From a virus, in the IMG/VR virus record IMGVR_UViG_3300050123_000025, positions 1 through 64,000 of that record: a DNA stretch of 64,000 nt. One strand, written 5' to 3'. This document shows, piece after piece, positions 28,881 through 37,230 of this stretch (its first letter is position 1; each line of letters starts with the position of its first letter). The notes under the pieces were generated by a model that had not been told where the DNA came from, did no database searches, and was given only the letters and a program-made list of their open reading frames with translations. Position numbers and translations under genes: made by a program.

Positions 28881-30965
28881 TTGAGTCTATTAGACACCCT
28901 AATGCGACCCGTAAAGGCGGTGAGAAAGAAATTGGCAGAACGCAAACAGACCAAAATGGCAGAGGACAAAAAGACCGAGTTAATCGATAAATGGAAGATT
29001 CAGTTTGAGTCCGACAGAAGGGCTAAGAGTCCTATAGATTCGGAAATAAACGAAAACGAAGAATATTATCAGGGCAAACGCACCTTCGGCAATCTCCGTG
29101 ACGAAGGCTACAACCAAAGCCGCGAAGTTCGGACAGTCATTAATCTAGTGCGTACACCCATCGAAGCCCTTATTGACCTATCCGTACCTCAACCCGACCT
29201 GTCAGCAGTAGCCCGAGACGATGAATACGCAGTTAAAGTGATGAACAGATATGTTGATTATGTCTGTAAGTCGCAGGACTTAGAGGAAATCAACCTAGAG
29301 AATGAGCGCAGAGTCAAGAAGTTCGGCGGCGCGTTCTACAAAGTGCATTGGAATAACGCCATCAAATACGGCTCGTATGTGGGCGATATAGAGATAAGTA
29401 ATCCTCATCCGAAGCATATTATTCCGAACGCTGGCTGTATCAGTATGGATGCTATGGAGCATTACCATCATGTGATTAATCAGACCCAGAAATATACGCT
29501 TCGTCGGTGGAAGGGTGTAACTAAAGAGGACTTGGAAGATAAAGCAATCCTCTACACCGAGTATGACGAACTGGCAGATGGAACCAATAAGGTTACGGTT
29601 GACGGAACCACAACGTCAAGCTCCAATGAGTCTGGTTTAAAGCGATATACCATTATCGAAACGTCATACTTAGACGATGATGGCGATATGGGCAAGCTCT
29701 GGTGGTCTGGTGAGTTACTGCTTGACCATACCCCAAAGTTCTATTGGCACAGGGATGATAATGGCGAACCTACCGATGTTGAGATATTGGAATTAGGAAC
29801 ATTAATCAGAACCGGCATAGATGACGCAGGGCAGCCGATAATGAAGGCAATCGAGGAAATATCTACCGACACTGATATGCAGGTGCTTGATGCTGCCGGC
29901 AATCTGATAGGTATTAAAGTGGACTATTACATACCTACCGGCTGGGACATAATCTATCAGCCTTACCTGCCCAAAGACTTATCTTTCTGGGGTACTTCGA
30001 TGATAGACGATATTAAAGATTTGTATGAGTCAATCCTAAAGGCCGTCTATATTCAGGAAGAGTCGTTCCTTAGAGGACGTAAAAAGATAATTACCGATAA
30101 TGATGAGGATGCCAAAAAGATAATGGACCCTGGTACAGAGGTTATTAGACTCGTCGGAACTGTCAAGGAGATTGACATCGGCACCACTATCGACGGTATC
30201 GGCTGGATAAACTGGCTATGGTCGCAGATACAGCTTATCACAGGAGCGACTAACTCTGCGATGGGCATACATGACCCCGGCGTTAAGTCTGGCAAGCAAG
30301 CTCAATTATATGTGTCGCAGGCTAACTTTAAAGCTAACCTAGCCAGTACCTATAAGGCGATAGCTTATAGGAAACTGTATCGGACGGTAAGCGATTTTGC
30401 TATGGCATTTTGTGACGATGACAGACCGTTTAGGTTAAGCGGTGAGAAGAATAAGCCGGAATATGGGAAGTTCTCTCGGCTGTCAATGCTCCGGGATGAT
30501 AGTGGAAATGTTATCTATCCGAACTGGGATATAAGCGTATCGGCGCAAGCTGGATTCTTGCAAAATAAGAGCGAAGTTTTTAACCAAATAGTTCAACTGG
30601 CTTCACAACATGCTTTTGAACCTACTGCGGGCAATGTCGCTTATCTTAAGGTTCTGCAGAAACTTGGAGTACCATATATGGAGTCTATTGTCAGAGATTT
30701 GGAAGAAGCCTTGAAGAAGCAGGAGGAAATGGTCAAACAACAACAAGACTTACAAAGACAACAGATGAAAATACAACAGCAGAATCAGGGACAGAATCAG
30801 CAGAATCAACCACAAGCACCACAGGCTCAACCGCCTAGCCCGGAAGAAATCATTAAGCAACTTCCGGTTCAACAGCAAGCGCAGATGATGCAGATGTTAC
30901 AGACCGACCCACAGCAAGCAATGGCGATGATTCAAAAAATTATGGGAGGAATACAGAATGGATAG
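28881..30965 (+). CDS. portal protein
   Basis: 694 residues, TTG start behind AAAGGCAGGTGAAGTTTA. The domain order fits large podovirus-type portals: N-terminal helical stretch, NENEEYYQGKRTFGN, a central beta-rich wing/clip region (PHPKHIIPNAG, YIIPTGWDIIYQ-like), the long helix region around ESFLRGRKKI and GATNSAMG, and a Gln-rich, probably disordered C-terminus (about 615-694). Forms the dodecameric ring through which the terminase packages DNA. First structural gene after terL. Confidence 0.85.
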   Translation: MSLLDTLMRPVKAVRKKLAERKQTKMAEDKKTELIDKWKIQFESDRRAKSPIDSEINENEEYYQGKRTFGNLRDEGYNQSREVRTVINLVRTPIEALIDLSVPQPDLSAVARDDEYAVKVMNRYVDYVCKSQDLEEINLENERRVKKFGGAFYKVHWNNAIKYGSYVGDIEISNPHPKHIIPNAGCISMDAMEHYHHVINQTQKYTLRRWKGVTKEDLEDKAILYTEYDELADGTNKVTVDGTTTSSSNESGLKRYTIIETSYLDDDGDMGKLWWSGELLLDHTPKFYWHRDDNGEPTDVEILELGTLIRTGIDDAGQPIMKAIEEISTDTDMQVLDAAGNLIGIKVDYYIPTGWDIIYQPYLPKDLSFWGTSMIDDIKDLYESILKAVYIQEESFLRGRKKIITDNDEDAKKIMDPGTEVIRLVGTVKEIDIGTTIDGIGWINWLWSQIQLITGATNSAMGIHDPGVKSGKQAQLYVSQANFKANLASTYKAIAYRKLYRTVSDFAMAFCDDDRPFRLSGEKNKPEYGKFSRLSMLRDDSGNVIYPNWDISVSAQAGFLQNKSEVFNQIVQLASQHAFEPTAGNVAYLKVLQKLGVPYMESIVRDLEEALKKQEEMVKQQQDLQRQQMKIQQQNQGQNQQNQPQAPQAQPPSPEEIIKQLPVQQQAQMMQMLQTDPQQAMAMIQKIMGGIQNG

Positions 30966-31227
30966 TTATAGTTCTATGCGAGAAGAAGTGTTAAGTTATG
31001 GTTTTAATCGTGAAACTTGTAGGTTTAGTGTATTAAAAAACGACCAAGAAGTTTTTTCATTTTCGGGACACCAAGCGGTTGTTTTTAGTGATTTCGTGGC
31101 TTCTGCTATTAAAGATTTTAAGGATTTTGGTTGTTTAGTTACGGAACAATTATCCAAAGAGCAACACGACCATTTCAGACAACTACATGAGGAACAGGAG
31201 TACGGAGGAGTACAGAATGGCAACTAA
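30958..31227 (+). CDS. hypothetical protein overlapping the portal gene
   Basis: 89 residues; the ATG overlaps the portal's last codons behind GGGAGGAATACAGA. Acidic, with a helix-rich tail. It could be a small head-associated protein. Not recognised. Confidence 0.6.
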   Translation: MDSYSSMREEVLSYGFNRETCRFSVLKNDQEVFSFSGHQAVVFSDFVASAIKDFKDFGCLVTEQLSKEQHDHFRQLHEEQEYGGVQNGN

Positions 31228-31390
31228 GAAACCAGCACCAAAGAAGGTTGATAAAATAGAAAAGCAATTCATGGACAGCAAATTTCCACCTAAAGGGACG
31301 AAAAAACCCGTGTTGACAATAAGCATAATTCCAATGGGCAAACCTCCTATACCAAAGGGTGGTAAAGCAACTAAGAAAGGCGGCAAATAG
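31217..31390 (+). CDS. small Lys/Pro-rich protein
   Basis: 57 residues, start at the ATG behind GGAGGAGTACAGA. About 30% Lys, with repeated KKPxxKK and KGGK. Such basic tails suggest DNA or scaffold binding inside the head; role inferred. Confidence 0.6.
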   Translation: MATKKPAPKKVDKIEKQFMDSKFPPKGTKKPVLTISIIPMGKPPIPKGGKATKKGGK

Positions 31391-31561
31391 ATGGTTAAAT
31401 CCAAGAAACATCCAGGGTTTAATGCCGTGAGCAATAAAATTCAAAAGTCGGAGGGGGTTAGTGCACAGGCGGCAGATGCGATTTTAGCCGCGAGTTCTCG
31501 TAATGCCTCTAGTTCCGCGAAGAAGAAAAATCCTAACTTAAAGAAAGTGACTGGTAAATAA
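31391..31561 (+). CDS. small basic 'KHPGF' phage protein
   Basis: 56 residues starting right at the previous stop. KHPGFNAVSNKIQ ... ILAASSRNASSSAKKKNP belongs to a small basic family common in phage head regions (unknown function). No strong RBS; probably coupled. Confidence 0.6.
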   Translation: MVKSKKHPGFNAVSNKIQKSEGVSAQAADAILAASSRNASSSAKKKNPNLKKVTGK

Positions 31562-31573
31562 GGGGGAATGTAA

Positions 31574-31753
31574 TTGACTGAACTTAAGTCAGAACCCAAC
31601 CGATTTTCAGATATACAGAACACTTTATCGGCGGAGGAAATCCGAGTAATAAAGGAGCTCCGCAAGGTGGACTGGGGCAAGTTGACGGTGATTAAAAAAG
31701 GCGGAGTCATTAAGTTGGTGGCATCCGAAACCAATGTGACATTTGACAACTAA
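31574..31753 (+). CDS. YezD-like small protein
   Basis: 59 residues, TTG start behind AAGGGGGAATGTAA. The core EEIRVIKELRKVDWGKLTV then IKKGGVIKLVASE fits the YezD/DUF2292 group, small winged-type proteins that may bind DNA. Function in the phage unknown. Confidence 0.5.
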   Translation: MTELKSEPNRFSDIQNTLSAEEIRVIKELRKVDWGKLTVIKKGGVIKLVASETNVTFDN

Positions 31754-31777
31754 ATAACATTCCGACCAGGACGAACC

Positions 31778-31835
31778 GGCGGTATGTAGAGACTAGGGGC
31801 TCATGGCTCTTATTTTCTGCGTACCGCCTTTCTTT
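31778..31835 (+). terminator. extended hairpin, terminator-like
   Basis: GGCGGTA / TACCGCC (7 bp) around an inner GGGGCT-CATG-GCTCTT arm, then TTTCTTT. The following 100 bases hold further short inverted repeats but no gene. Confidence 0.5.
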
Positions 31836-31949
31836 AGTTTCTGAACCTTTTAAGGTTTGACATAGCCCGTTTTGGGCATGAGGGAGTTCACATCTGGACG
31901 TATCGCCGAGAACCGTCCACGGACATCAATTGAGGGGAGGTGAAAATCA

Positions 31950-32093
31950 ATGGCAGGTAAAAATCTCGACAAAGGGATGCCATGTACGGCTAGTTTCCAG
32001 TACGGAAGTTCCGGTAAAACCGAGGCTAGTGCCACTAAGATTCAAAAAGGTGGCGATCTTAGAGCCAAGAAAGGCATGAACAATGGCAAATAA
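31950..32093 (+). CDS. small basic Gly-rich protein
   Basis: 47 residues (MAGKNLDKGMPCTASFQYG...) with GGGGAGGTGAAAATCA upstream. Basic and Gly-rich, ends KKGMNNGK. Found next to scaffold genes in related phages. Function unknown. Confidence 0.5.
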   Translation: MAGKNLDKGMPCTASFQYGSSGKTEASATKIQKGGDLRAKKGMNNGK

Positions 32094-32127
32094 CCCAGCA
32101 AAATAAAACGAATTGGAGGAAATAAAC

Positions 32128-33081
32128 ATGAACGAAACACCCGTAAACGAGGGTCAGGAGCAGGTCGTGGCTGCGTCCAGTGGAGATGAAATTAACACTG
32201 GTGCGGATACAAGCGTAGACGAAAACGACAGTGAAGTCACCGTTGGTGATGAAGCTGATTCTGGAAGCGTTGACCAGGATGAAAGTGAAGTACCAGGTGC
32301 AGTTAAGGAACAGTCTGCCGAGGCCAACAAAGCCTTTGCCGATATGCGCAAGCGAACAGAATCAGCAGAGAAAGCGGTTCAGAAGGCTAGGAATGATGTC
32401 CAAAAACAGAGAGATTCCGACTATGCAAGTAGATTTGGAGATGATCTCGGGATATTCACTGAACAGCAGTATTGGGCGGCTATGGACAGAGAAATAAAGC
32501 AGAAGGCAGAACAGGCGAAACAACAGCAGGTCGAACTACCTAAACAGTTCTACCAAGAACTCATAACCAAGGGCTATGACCCACAAGTAGCTGAATCAAT
32601 GGCTGATGGACTGGCAACCAAGCTCGAACTGCAACAGCTTAGGCAAGAGTCAGCCTCCGACAAGCGGAAACAGCAGGAAGAAATGGTCAAGCAACAGCAA
32701 GACGCCCAAAGGGAAAAGTTTGCTAAACAAATAGAGACTGACCATGAAGCGTTGAGCAAGAAATACGGCGAGTTAGTACCTGCCTTGGATGCTATGGATA
32801 GCGATACCATTGAGTTGATGAAGCAGGGCATACCTTTGAAGGCCGCGTGGTTATCGGCGCATGAGGACGATGTGATTGAGTTTGCCAAGAGTAGCGGAGC
32901 CAAAAAGATGGCTAAAAACGTTAGTTCCAAGGCTCATCTGCAAAGCGAGAAATCGGGTGCGGGAGACTTTGGGAAAGAGGTGAACTTGTCGCCAGAGCAG
33001 TTAAAGGTTTGGCGAGGAATGGGATACAGCGACAAAGAAGCCCGAAAGAGAGAGGCTAAATACGTAAAGCAGGGCAAGTAG
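32128..33081 (+). CDS. scaffold-like capsid assembly protein
   Basis: 317 residues from the ATG at 32128 (TTGGAGGAAATAAAC). The first 60 residues are very acidic (EINTGADTSVDENDSEV). A long helical, Gln/Lys/Glu-rich coiled coil follows (KAVQKARNDVQKQRDSD, QQLRQESASDKRKQQEE), and the C-terminus is basic (KEARKREAKYVKQGK), as in scaffold proteins that bind the coat through a basic tail. Immediately upstream of the decoration and coat genes. Confidence 0.8.
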   Translation: MNETPVNEGQEQVVAASSGDEINTGADTSVDENDSEVTVGDEADSGSVDQDESEVPGAVKEQSAEANKAFADMRKRTESAEKAVQKARNDVQKQRDSDYASRFGDDLGIFTEQQYWAAMDREIKQKAEQAKQQQVELPKQFYQELITKGYDPQVAESMADGLATKLELQQLRQESASDKRKQQEEMVKQQQDAQREKFAKQIETDHEALSKKYGELVPALDAMDSDTIELMKQGIPLKAAWLSAHEDDVIEFAKSSGAKKMAKNVSSKAHLQSEKSGAGDFGKEVNLSPEQLKVWRGMGYSDKEARKREAKYVKQGK

Positions 33082-33116
33082 TCCCTGCTAATTTTATTTA
33101 AGGGAGATGAGAAGAA

Positions 33117-33536
33117 ATGGCATTGAAACATAACGGAAGCATTTGCGGAGAATACCGCAGCCAGTATGTTACCAATATCTACATGACTGATTCAGAGGCC
33201 GGCGTAGTCGGACAAGGCTACTACCTGGCTAGTGGTCGATGGACAAAATCTGCGACTACTGCGGCAGTGGAGGCTATTTGCTATAAGGCTACTGCCCTTG
33301 GAACTAATGTGCTTGGCTATATGGAACTAATAGGTCCGGGGGACATCATCGAGGCCGATTATACCGGCACCGCTGATGCGGCTTTCCTGCCCGGCCTGAC
33401 TGTGGCCGTGTTGGATGCTAATGGCGCAAATGTTGCTTCTGCAACCGTGACTGGTGGGCATTTACGGATTTTAACCAAGGATGTCTTAAACCTCAAAGTC
33501 AATATGATTGCAAATAAAAACTTTATTTCAATATAA
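33117..33536 (+). CDS. head decoration-like protein
   Basis: 139 residues with a beta-rich, Ala/Gly/Thr-rich pattern (GQGYYLASGRWTKSAT, ELIGPGDIIEADYTG). Placed directly before the coat gene, like capsid-stabilising proteins. RBS GGGAGATGAGAAG. Assignment rests on context and composition. Confidence 0.65.
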   Translation: MALKHNGSICGEYRSQYVTNIYMTDSEAGVVGQGYYLASGRWTKSATTAAVEAICYKATALGTNVLGYMELIGPGDIIEADYTGTADAAFLPGLTVAVLDANGANVASATVTGGHLRILTKDVLNLKVNMIANKNFISI

Positions 33537-33552
33537 CGGGAGGTGAAATGTA

Positions 33553-34524
33553 ATGGGTGTAATGGTACAGAGTTCAGGTAATTTTCAGAAACTAGTCGGT
33601 TTGTATGAAAACCCGATTCTTGAATACTGGCAGGACATGTATGCTGATGAAGTCAAGGACAGTATGATTCCTATTCTGTTTGATAAGGTTCAGTCCGATA
33701 ATCCCACAGAGGCCATTTCTAGTTTGGCAGGTGCGATTGATTTCAAAGAGTGGAATGGTGAGTTTACTTATTCCAGTCAGAAAGAAGGAGACACCAAAGT
33801 ATGGACTCCTATTATTTGGCAAGCGGGTAGGGCTTATGATCGGTTCCTGTTGTCCAATGCTAAGTTAGTAAATCTCAAAAACGATCATGGTGGATTCGCG
33901 ATAGGTGCGGCAAGAACGCGGGAGAACTGCGCGGCTGGCATCTTTATGTATGCCGACCAGACTTCATATACGGTTAATGGGGTAAATTTAAACTGGACAC
34001 TGACTGCTGATGGGTTACCCTTGGCGAGTCATGTTCATACAATGCCTAACGCAACTGGTGTTCAGGACAATCTTTTACATCTTGATTTGACAGAGGAAAA
34101 TCTTGAAACCGCTTGTCAGACCATGTTTGGGATGAAAGACAATGACGGGAACTACGGGACATTAAACCCAGACACCTTGGTTGTGCCTCTATCTCTACGG
34201 AAAAGAGCATTGGAGATTATTGGTGCTGATGGCAAGGCTGATACTGCCGACAATAATCCCAATGTGTTCGCCGGAAGTCTTAAATTAGTAATTTGGGATA
34301 AATTCCGCAAACAGACCGCTAACGCATTACAACCTTGGTGCGTTGTTGATTCTAAACAGGCGAAACAATCTGCTAAATTTGTGAATCGCCTTGAATCAGG
34401 TGATGACTATGATCTACAGAGTTGGAAAAATGAAGAGACCCAGAGCTGGAAAATAGGTTCTATACTTTGGTACTCTGCTGGGATGTATACTTACCAGCCT
34501 TACGTTTTTAGTATTCCAGCATAG
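33553..34524 (+). CDS. major capsid (coat) protein
   Basis: 323 residues. Position after scaffold and decoration genes, length, and composition fit an HK97-type coat protein: an N-arm (VQSSGNFQKLVGLYENP), a long spine-like part, and a P-domain-like C-terminus (LESGDDYDLQSWKNEETQ ... WYSAGMYTY). RBS GGGAGGTGAAATGTA. A strong hairpin follows the stop. Confidence 0.8.
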   Translation: MGVMVQSSGNFQKLVGLYENPILEYWQDMYADEVKDSMIPILFDKVQSDNPTEAISSLAGAIDFKEWNGEFTYSSQKEGDTKVWTPIIWQAGRAYDRFLLSNAKLVNLKNDHGGFAIGAARTRENCAAGIFMYADQTSYTVNGVNLNWTLTADGLPLASHVHTMPNATGVQDNLLHLDLTEENLETACQTMFGMKDNDGNYGTLNPDTLVVPLSLRKRALEIIGADGKADTADNNPNVFAGSLKLVIWDKFRKQTANALQPWCVVDSKQAKQSAKFVNRLESGDDYDLQSWKNEETQSWKIGSILWYSAGMYTYQPYVFSIPA

Positions 34525-34554
34525 ACTACTTAGTATAACCAATAGTTATTCAAC

Positions 34555-34580
34555 AAGTCCCAATGGGGCTTATTTCATTT
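34555..34580 (+). terminator. terminator after the coat gene
   Basis: AAGTCCC-AAT-GGGGCTT (one G-U pair) followed by ATTTCATTTT. Attenuation here would give more coat than downstream message. Confidence 0.65.
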
Positions 34581-34591
34581 TCTGACCTACG

Positions 34592-34620
34592 GGGCAGGCT
34601 ACGGTCTGCCCTTTTAATTT
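34592..34620 (+). terminator. second hairpin after the coat gene
   Basis: GGGCAG / CTGCCC (6 bp) with an 8-nt loop, then TTTTAATTT. Confidence 0.65.
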
Positions 34621-34678
34621 GAACACAATCGTCTGGGGCTTCGGCCCTGCCAAAAAAAAGAAAGAGGTGGATTTTAAT

Positions 34679-34882
34679 ATGGCCGGATACACTCACCACA
34701 ATGGCATTGACACTAAGAATCTAAGGATTAATGGAACTAATGTTACAGTCGGCTTAACCGCCACTCCCCACGTTCACGTTGCCAATCCAACTGGCGGCAC
34801 AACTACGGACGCAGAGGCCAGAACTGCTATAAACGCTATTCTTGTCGCCTTGGAGACTTTCGGAATTAACGCTAGCTCGTAA
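34679..34882 (+). CDS. small head-fibre-like protein
   Basis: 67 residues from the ATG at 34679 (AGAGGTGGATTTTAAT). GYTHHNGIDTKNLRINGTN and PTGGTTTDAEARTAINAIL resemble short phage head-fibre or capsid-surface proteins. Assignment is tentative. Confidence 0.5.
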   Translation: MAGYTHHNGIDTKNLRINGTNVTVGLTATPHVHVANPTGGTTTDAEARTAINAILVALETFGINASS

Positions 34883-34888
34883 ACAACC

Positions 34889-34912
34889 GGGGGACACAAT
34901 GTCCCCCTTTTC
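34889..34912 (+). terminator. intrinsic terminator
   Basis: GGGGGAC-ACAAT-GTCCCCC followed by TTTTCT. Confidence 0.7.
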
Positions 34913-34928
34913 TATTAAGGAGGATCTT

Positions 34929-35246
34929 ATGAATCTGAATTTAACTTGCAGCAATCCTGCGAACATGACCGATACCAATAAATTGCTCTATCTTATCTAC
35001 GGTGAAGTCCAACAAATAAGACAAGTATTAGATACAGCAAATCTAGACTCACTGCTAAAGGAACTGGGGCAGGATGATACAATCAGTCAACCCGAACCGC
35101 AAAACGTCACCACGGGGCAAATAGAACTCACTCAATCAAAAGAGGGCTTAAAGTGTAAATACTGCGGTGAAATCGTGACGGGTAACAGAGGAAATCTCTT
35201 GGCACACATACGGAAATGTCCAAAACGAACGAAAGAGGGTGAATAA
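34929..35246 (+). CDS. protein with C-terminal zinc-finger-like motif
   Basis: 105 residues from the ATG at 34929 (AAGGAGGATCTT). N-terminal helical part (MTDTNKLLYLIYGEVQQIR). The C-terminus CKYCGEIVTGNRGNLLAHI ... C is C2HC-like. Position among structural genes is unusual for a zinc finger; possibly a small head-completion protein. Confidence 0.6.
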   Translation: MNLNLTCSNPANMTDTNKLLYLIYGEVQQIRQVLDTANLDSLLKELGQDDTISQPEPQNVTTGQIELTQSKEGLKCKYCGEIVTGNRGNLLAHIRKCPKRTKEGE

Positions 35247-35247
35247 T

Positions 35248-35523
35248 TTGCGGCAAAGCAATACCTATAAAGCGACGAGTGTAATTGTCGATAGTCTGGT
35301 TGCCACTGCCAAGGATCAGGCAATTAACGGTAGACCGTTTATGATAGCCAACACCGGGGGGCAACCTTTGTATATTAATCCGACTATTACGGCAACGGCG
35401 GCCAATGGTTTTCTAGTACCTGCTGGAACCGTACTGCCAATCAAGTTTACGGTATCCGCTAACTTATCGGCAATATCTAATGCAACCGGGACAAGCCTGG
35501 CTATCATGTTCTTTGATTTATAG
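35248..35523 (+). CDS. small beta-rich structural protein
   Basis: 91 residues from a TTG at 35248 (GAGGGTGAATAA upstream); a GTG nine bases earlier is possible. Beta-rich, with RPFMIANTGGQPLYIN and GTVLPIKFTVSANL, like small head or connector proteins. Not recognised. Confidence 0.55.
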   Translation: MRQSNTYKATSVIVDSLVATAKDQAINGRPFMIANTGGQPLYINPTITATAANGFLVPAGTVLPIKFTVSANLSAISNATGTSLAIMFFDL

Positions 35524-35537
35524 AGGGGGTGAACCCT

Positions 35538-36476
35538 ATGATTTATAGCACTTTTAATGACCTTGTTTTAAAGCTGCTCAATAAGTATTCAGCTCGTGGC
35601 ACAGAACTAAACCCCACTAAAACGGCAGACATAAGGCTAAAAATACAAGACTTTATCAATGCCGAATTGATGGACTTAGCTTCAACCACTGGCAAATTAC
35701 CGGCGAAGAAGAGTTATGTTCAAAAGCCGGTGTGTAACGGTCTGTCATATGACACTAGTTCAATAAAACAGCATTTACCCGGCTTAGACTTCGTGGTAAC
35801 ATTAGTTGGAGCCAAGGCTTATTTCTTCGAGGCGGTAGGGCCAGCCACGGTGACAATTGACGAATCTGTTGGTGGCGTATGGACTAATCTCGAAACCATC
35901 ACTATTCTCGACACAGTGACGGAAATGACGGAGTACAAGAAACTTATAACCGCTAGTGACGTAACCAACCCGGTAAGGATGAATTTCTCCGGCAGTTATG
36001 TTTATTCGTTTCAGAATTATATCCTTTATCCGTATGCCTTCCCTGCTGATGCGAGTGTTCAGCAACATAGGCCGAGATTTATCTATGCCTTACCGATTGA
36101 CTATTTAAAAATGAATAGTTTAACGGTTCGCAGGGACTCGCGGCAAGAGGTAGAGGACAAGACATATATCTTAGACTTGACCGGAAAGACCATGAGTCTT
36201 AACCGCTATGTCGAAGGTGAGTATATCTTAAACTACTGGCGCAAGCCGATTGATATTATCATTACCGACGTTGATGCTACGGACGATGCGCAGACAGTGG
36301 ACGCCAACGCTGATGGGATTTATGTCATGGCTTTGGGCGTTGCTTCACTTGTGACGGCCAAGAACGACCCTGCAACTGCGGTATTGCTGAACAACCTGTA
36401 TGAAGCGAAGAAAGCGAACCTGACTAGTTCTGATGGGGTATATGTGCAATCGCAAGTACCATTGAGTGGGTGGTGA
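35538..36476 (+). CDS. head-tail adaptor-like protein
   Basis: 312 residues from the ATG at 35538 (GAGGGGGTGAACCCT). N-terminal helical segment (LNPTKTADIRLKIQDFINAEL), a beta-sandwich-like middle (FVVTLVGAKAYFFEAVG) and RFIYALPIDYLKMNSLTV ... YILNYWRKP are typical of podovirus adaptor proteins that join portal and nozzle (T7 gp11 or P22 gp4 position). Assignment by order and pattern. Confidence 0.65.
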   Translation: MIYSTFNDLVLKLLNKYSARGTELNPTKTADIRLKIQDFINAELMDLASTTGKLPAKKSYVQKPVCNGLSYDTSSIKQHLPGLDFVVTLVGAKAYFFEAVGPATVTIDESVGGVWTNLETITILDTVTEMTEYKKLITASDVTNPVRMNFSGSYVYSFQNYILYPYAFPADASVQQHRPRFIYALPIDYLKMNSLTVRRDSRQEVEDKTYILDLTGKTMSLNRYVEGEYILNYWRKPIDIIITDVDATDDAQTVDANADGIYVMALGVASLVTAKNDPATAVLLNNLYEAKKANLTSSDGVYVQSQVPLSGW

Positions 36477-36482
36477 TAGAAG

Positions 36483-36806
36483 ATGGCAGGATACCAACCG
36501 GCATTCATGAAAGCTCCCTCTGCTCCACAAATTCAGACTTTCACATTCAATGATGGTAAGAATACCAACGGCAATAACGGGGGCATGAACACAAGATTAC
36601 AGGCTGACCAGATACGAATTGATCAATCGCCCGATATGCTCAACATGAATTATCGGGAGGGCGTACCGTCTAATCGGTTCGGGTTCAACCGGATAGCAGA
36701 AACTAGTTACGGGATCGGTGCCATTCGGGGTTTAATTGAGCATAGACCGATAATCGGAACGAGCGAGATGTTGATGGTTCACGGCGGCAAAATATTAATT
36801 CTTTAA
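36483..36806 (+). CDS. N-terminal fragment of a nozzle-type tail protein
   Basis: 107 residues. NMNYREGVPSNRFGFNRIAE and SEMLMVHGGKIL are typical of the first 100-150 residues of large tail/nozzle proteins, which then continue with a beta-propeller. Here the frame stops after LMVHGGKILIL. The expected continuation (IYNGTDFLYYDGTKIGKVID) appears at residue 270 or so of the gene at 37231. So it looks like the detached start of an originally single gene. RBS is weak (GGTGATAGAAG). Confidence 0.6.
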   Translation: MAGYQPAFMKAPSAPQIQTFTFNDGKNTNGNNGGMNTRLQADQIRIDQSPDMLNMNYREGVPSNRFGFNRIAETSYGIGAIRGLIEHRPIIGTSEMLMVHGGKILIL

Positions 36807-36821
36807 AGGAGTGAAAAAAAT

Positions 36822-37208
36822 ATGAGCAAAATGAGTAATTATCTAGAGGATAAACTGGTTAATCATGTGTTAAGAAATGCGGCATATACTCCGGCGGCTA
36901 CAATTTATGTAGGGCTTTATACTTCTGACCCGACTGACGCAAACATAGGGGCAGAGGTAAGCGGAGGGGCTTATATTAGACAAGCGGTAACATTTAATGC
37001 TTCTGCCAATGGGGTTACTGCCAACAGTGCAACTGTTACTTTTCCGGTCGCTACAGCTTCATGGGGGACGGTATCACATTTAGGTATTCTTGATGCGTCT
37101 ACGATAGGGAACCTTCTGTTATATGGAGCCTTGAATGTCGCGAGAACAATCAGCATCGATAATCAACTCGTGTTTCTTGCGGGGGAGATTACTGTTACCT
37201 TTGATTAA
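36822..37208 (+). CDS. phage tail/fibre-associated protein (YVGLYTSDPTD family)
   Basis: 128 residues. NYLEDKLVNHVLRNAAYTP, IYVGLYTSDPTDAN, YIRQAVTF and WGTVSHLGILDA match a small structural protein found in many tailed phages, thought to be fibre- or tail-associated. It lies between two parts of the nozzle-type protein. RBS AAAGGAGTGAAAAAAAT. Confidence 0.65.
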   Translation: MSKMSNYLEDKLVNHVLRNAAYTPAATIYVGLYTSDPTDANIGAEVSGGAYIRQAVTFNASANGVTANSATVTFPVATASWGTVSHLGILDASTIGNLLLYGALNVARTISIDNQLVFLAGEITVTFD

Positions 37209-37230
37209 CCCCAAGTAAAGGGGGGAGAAA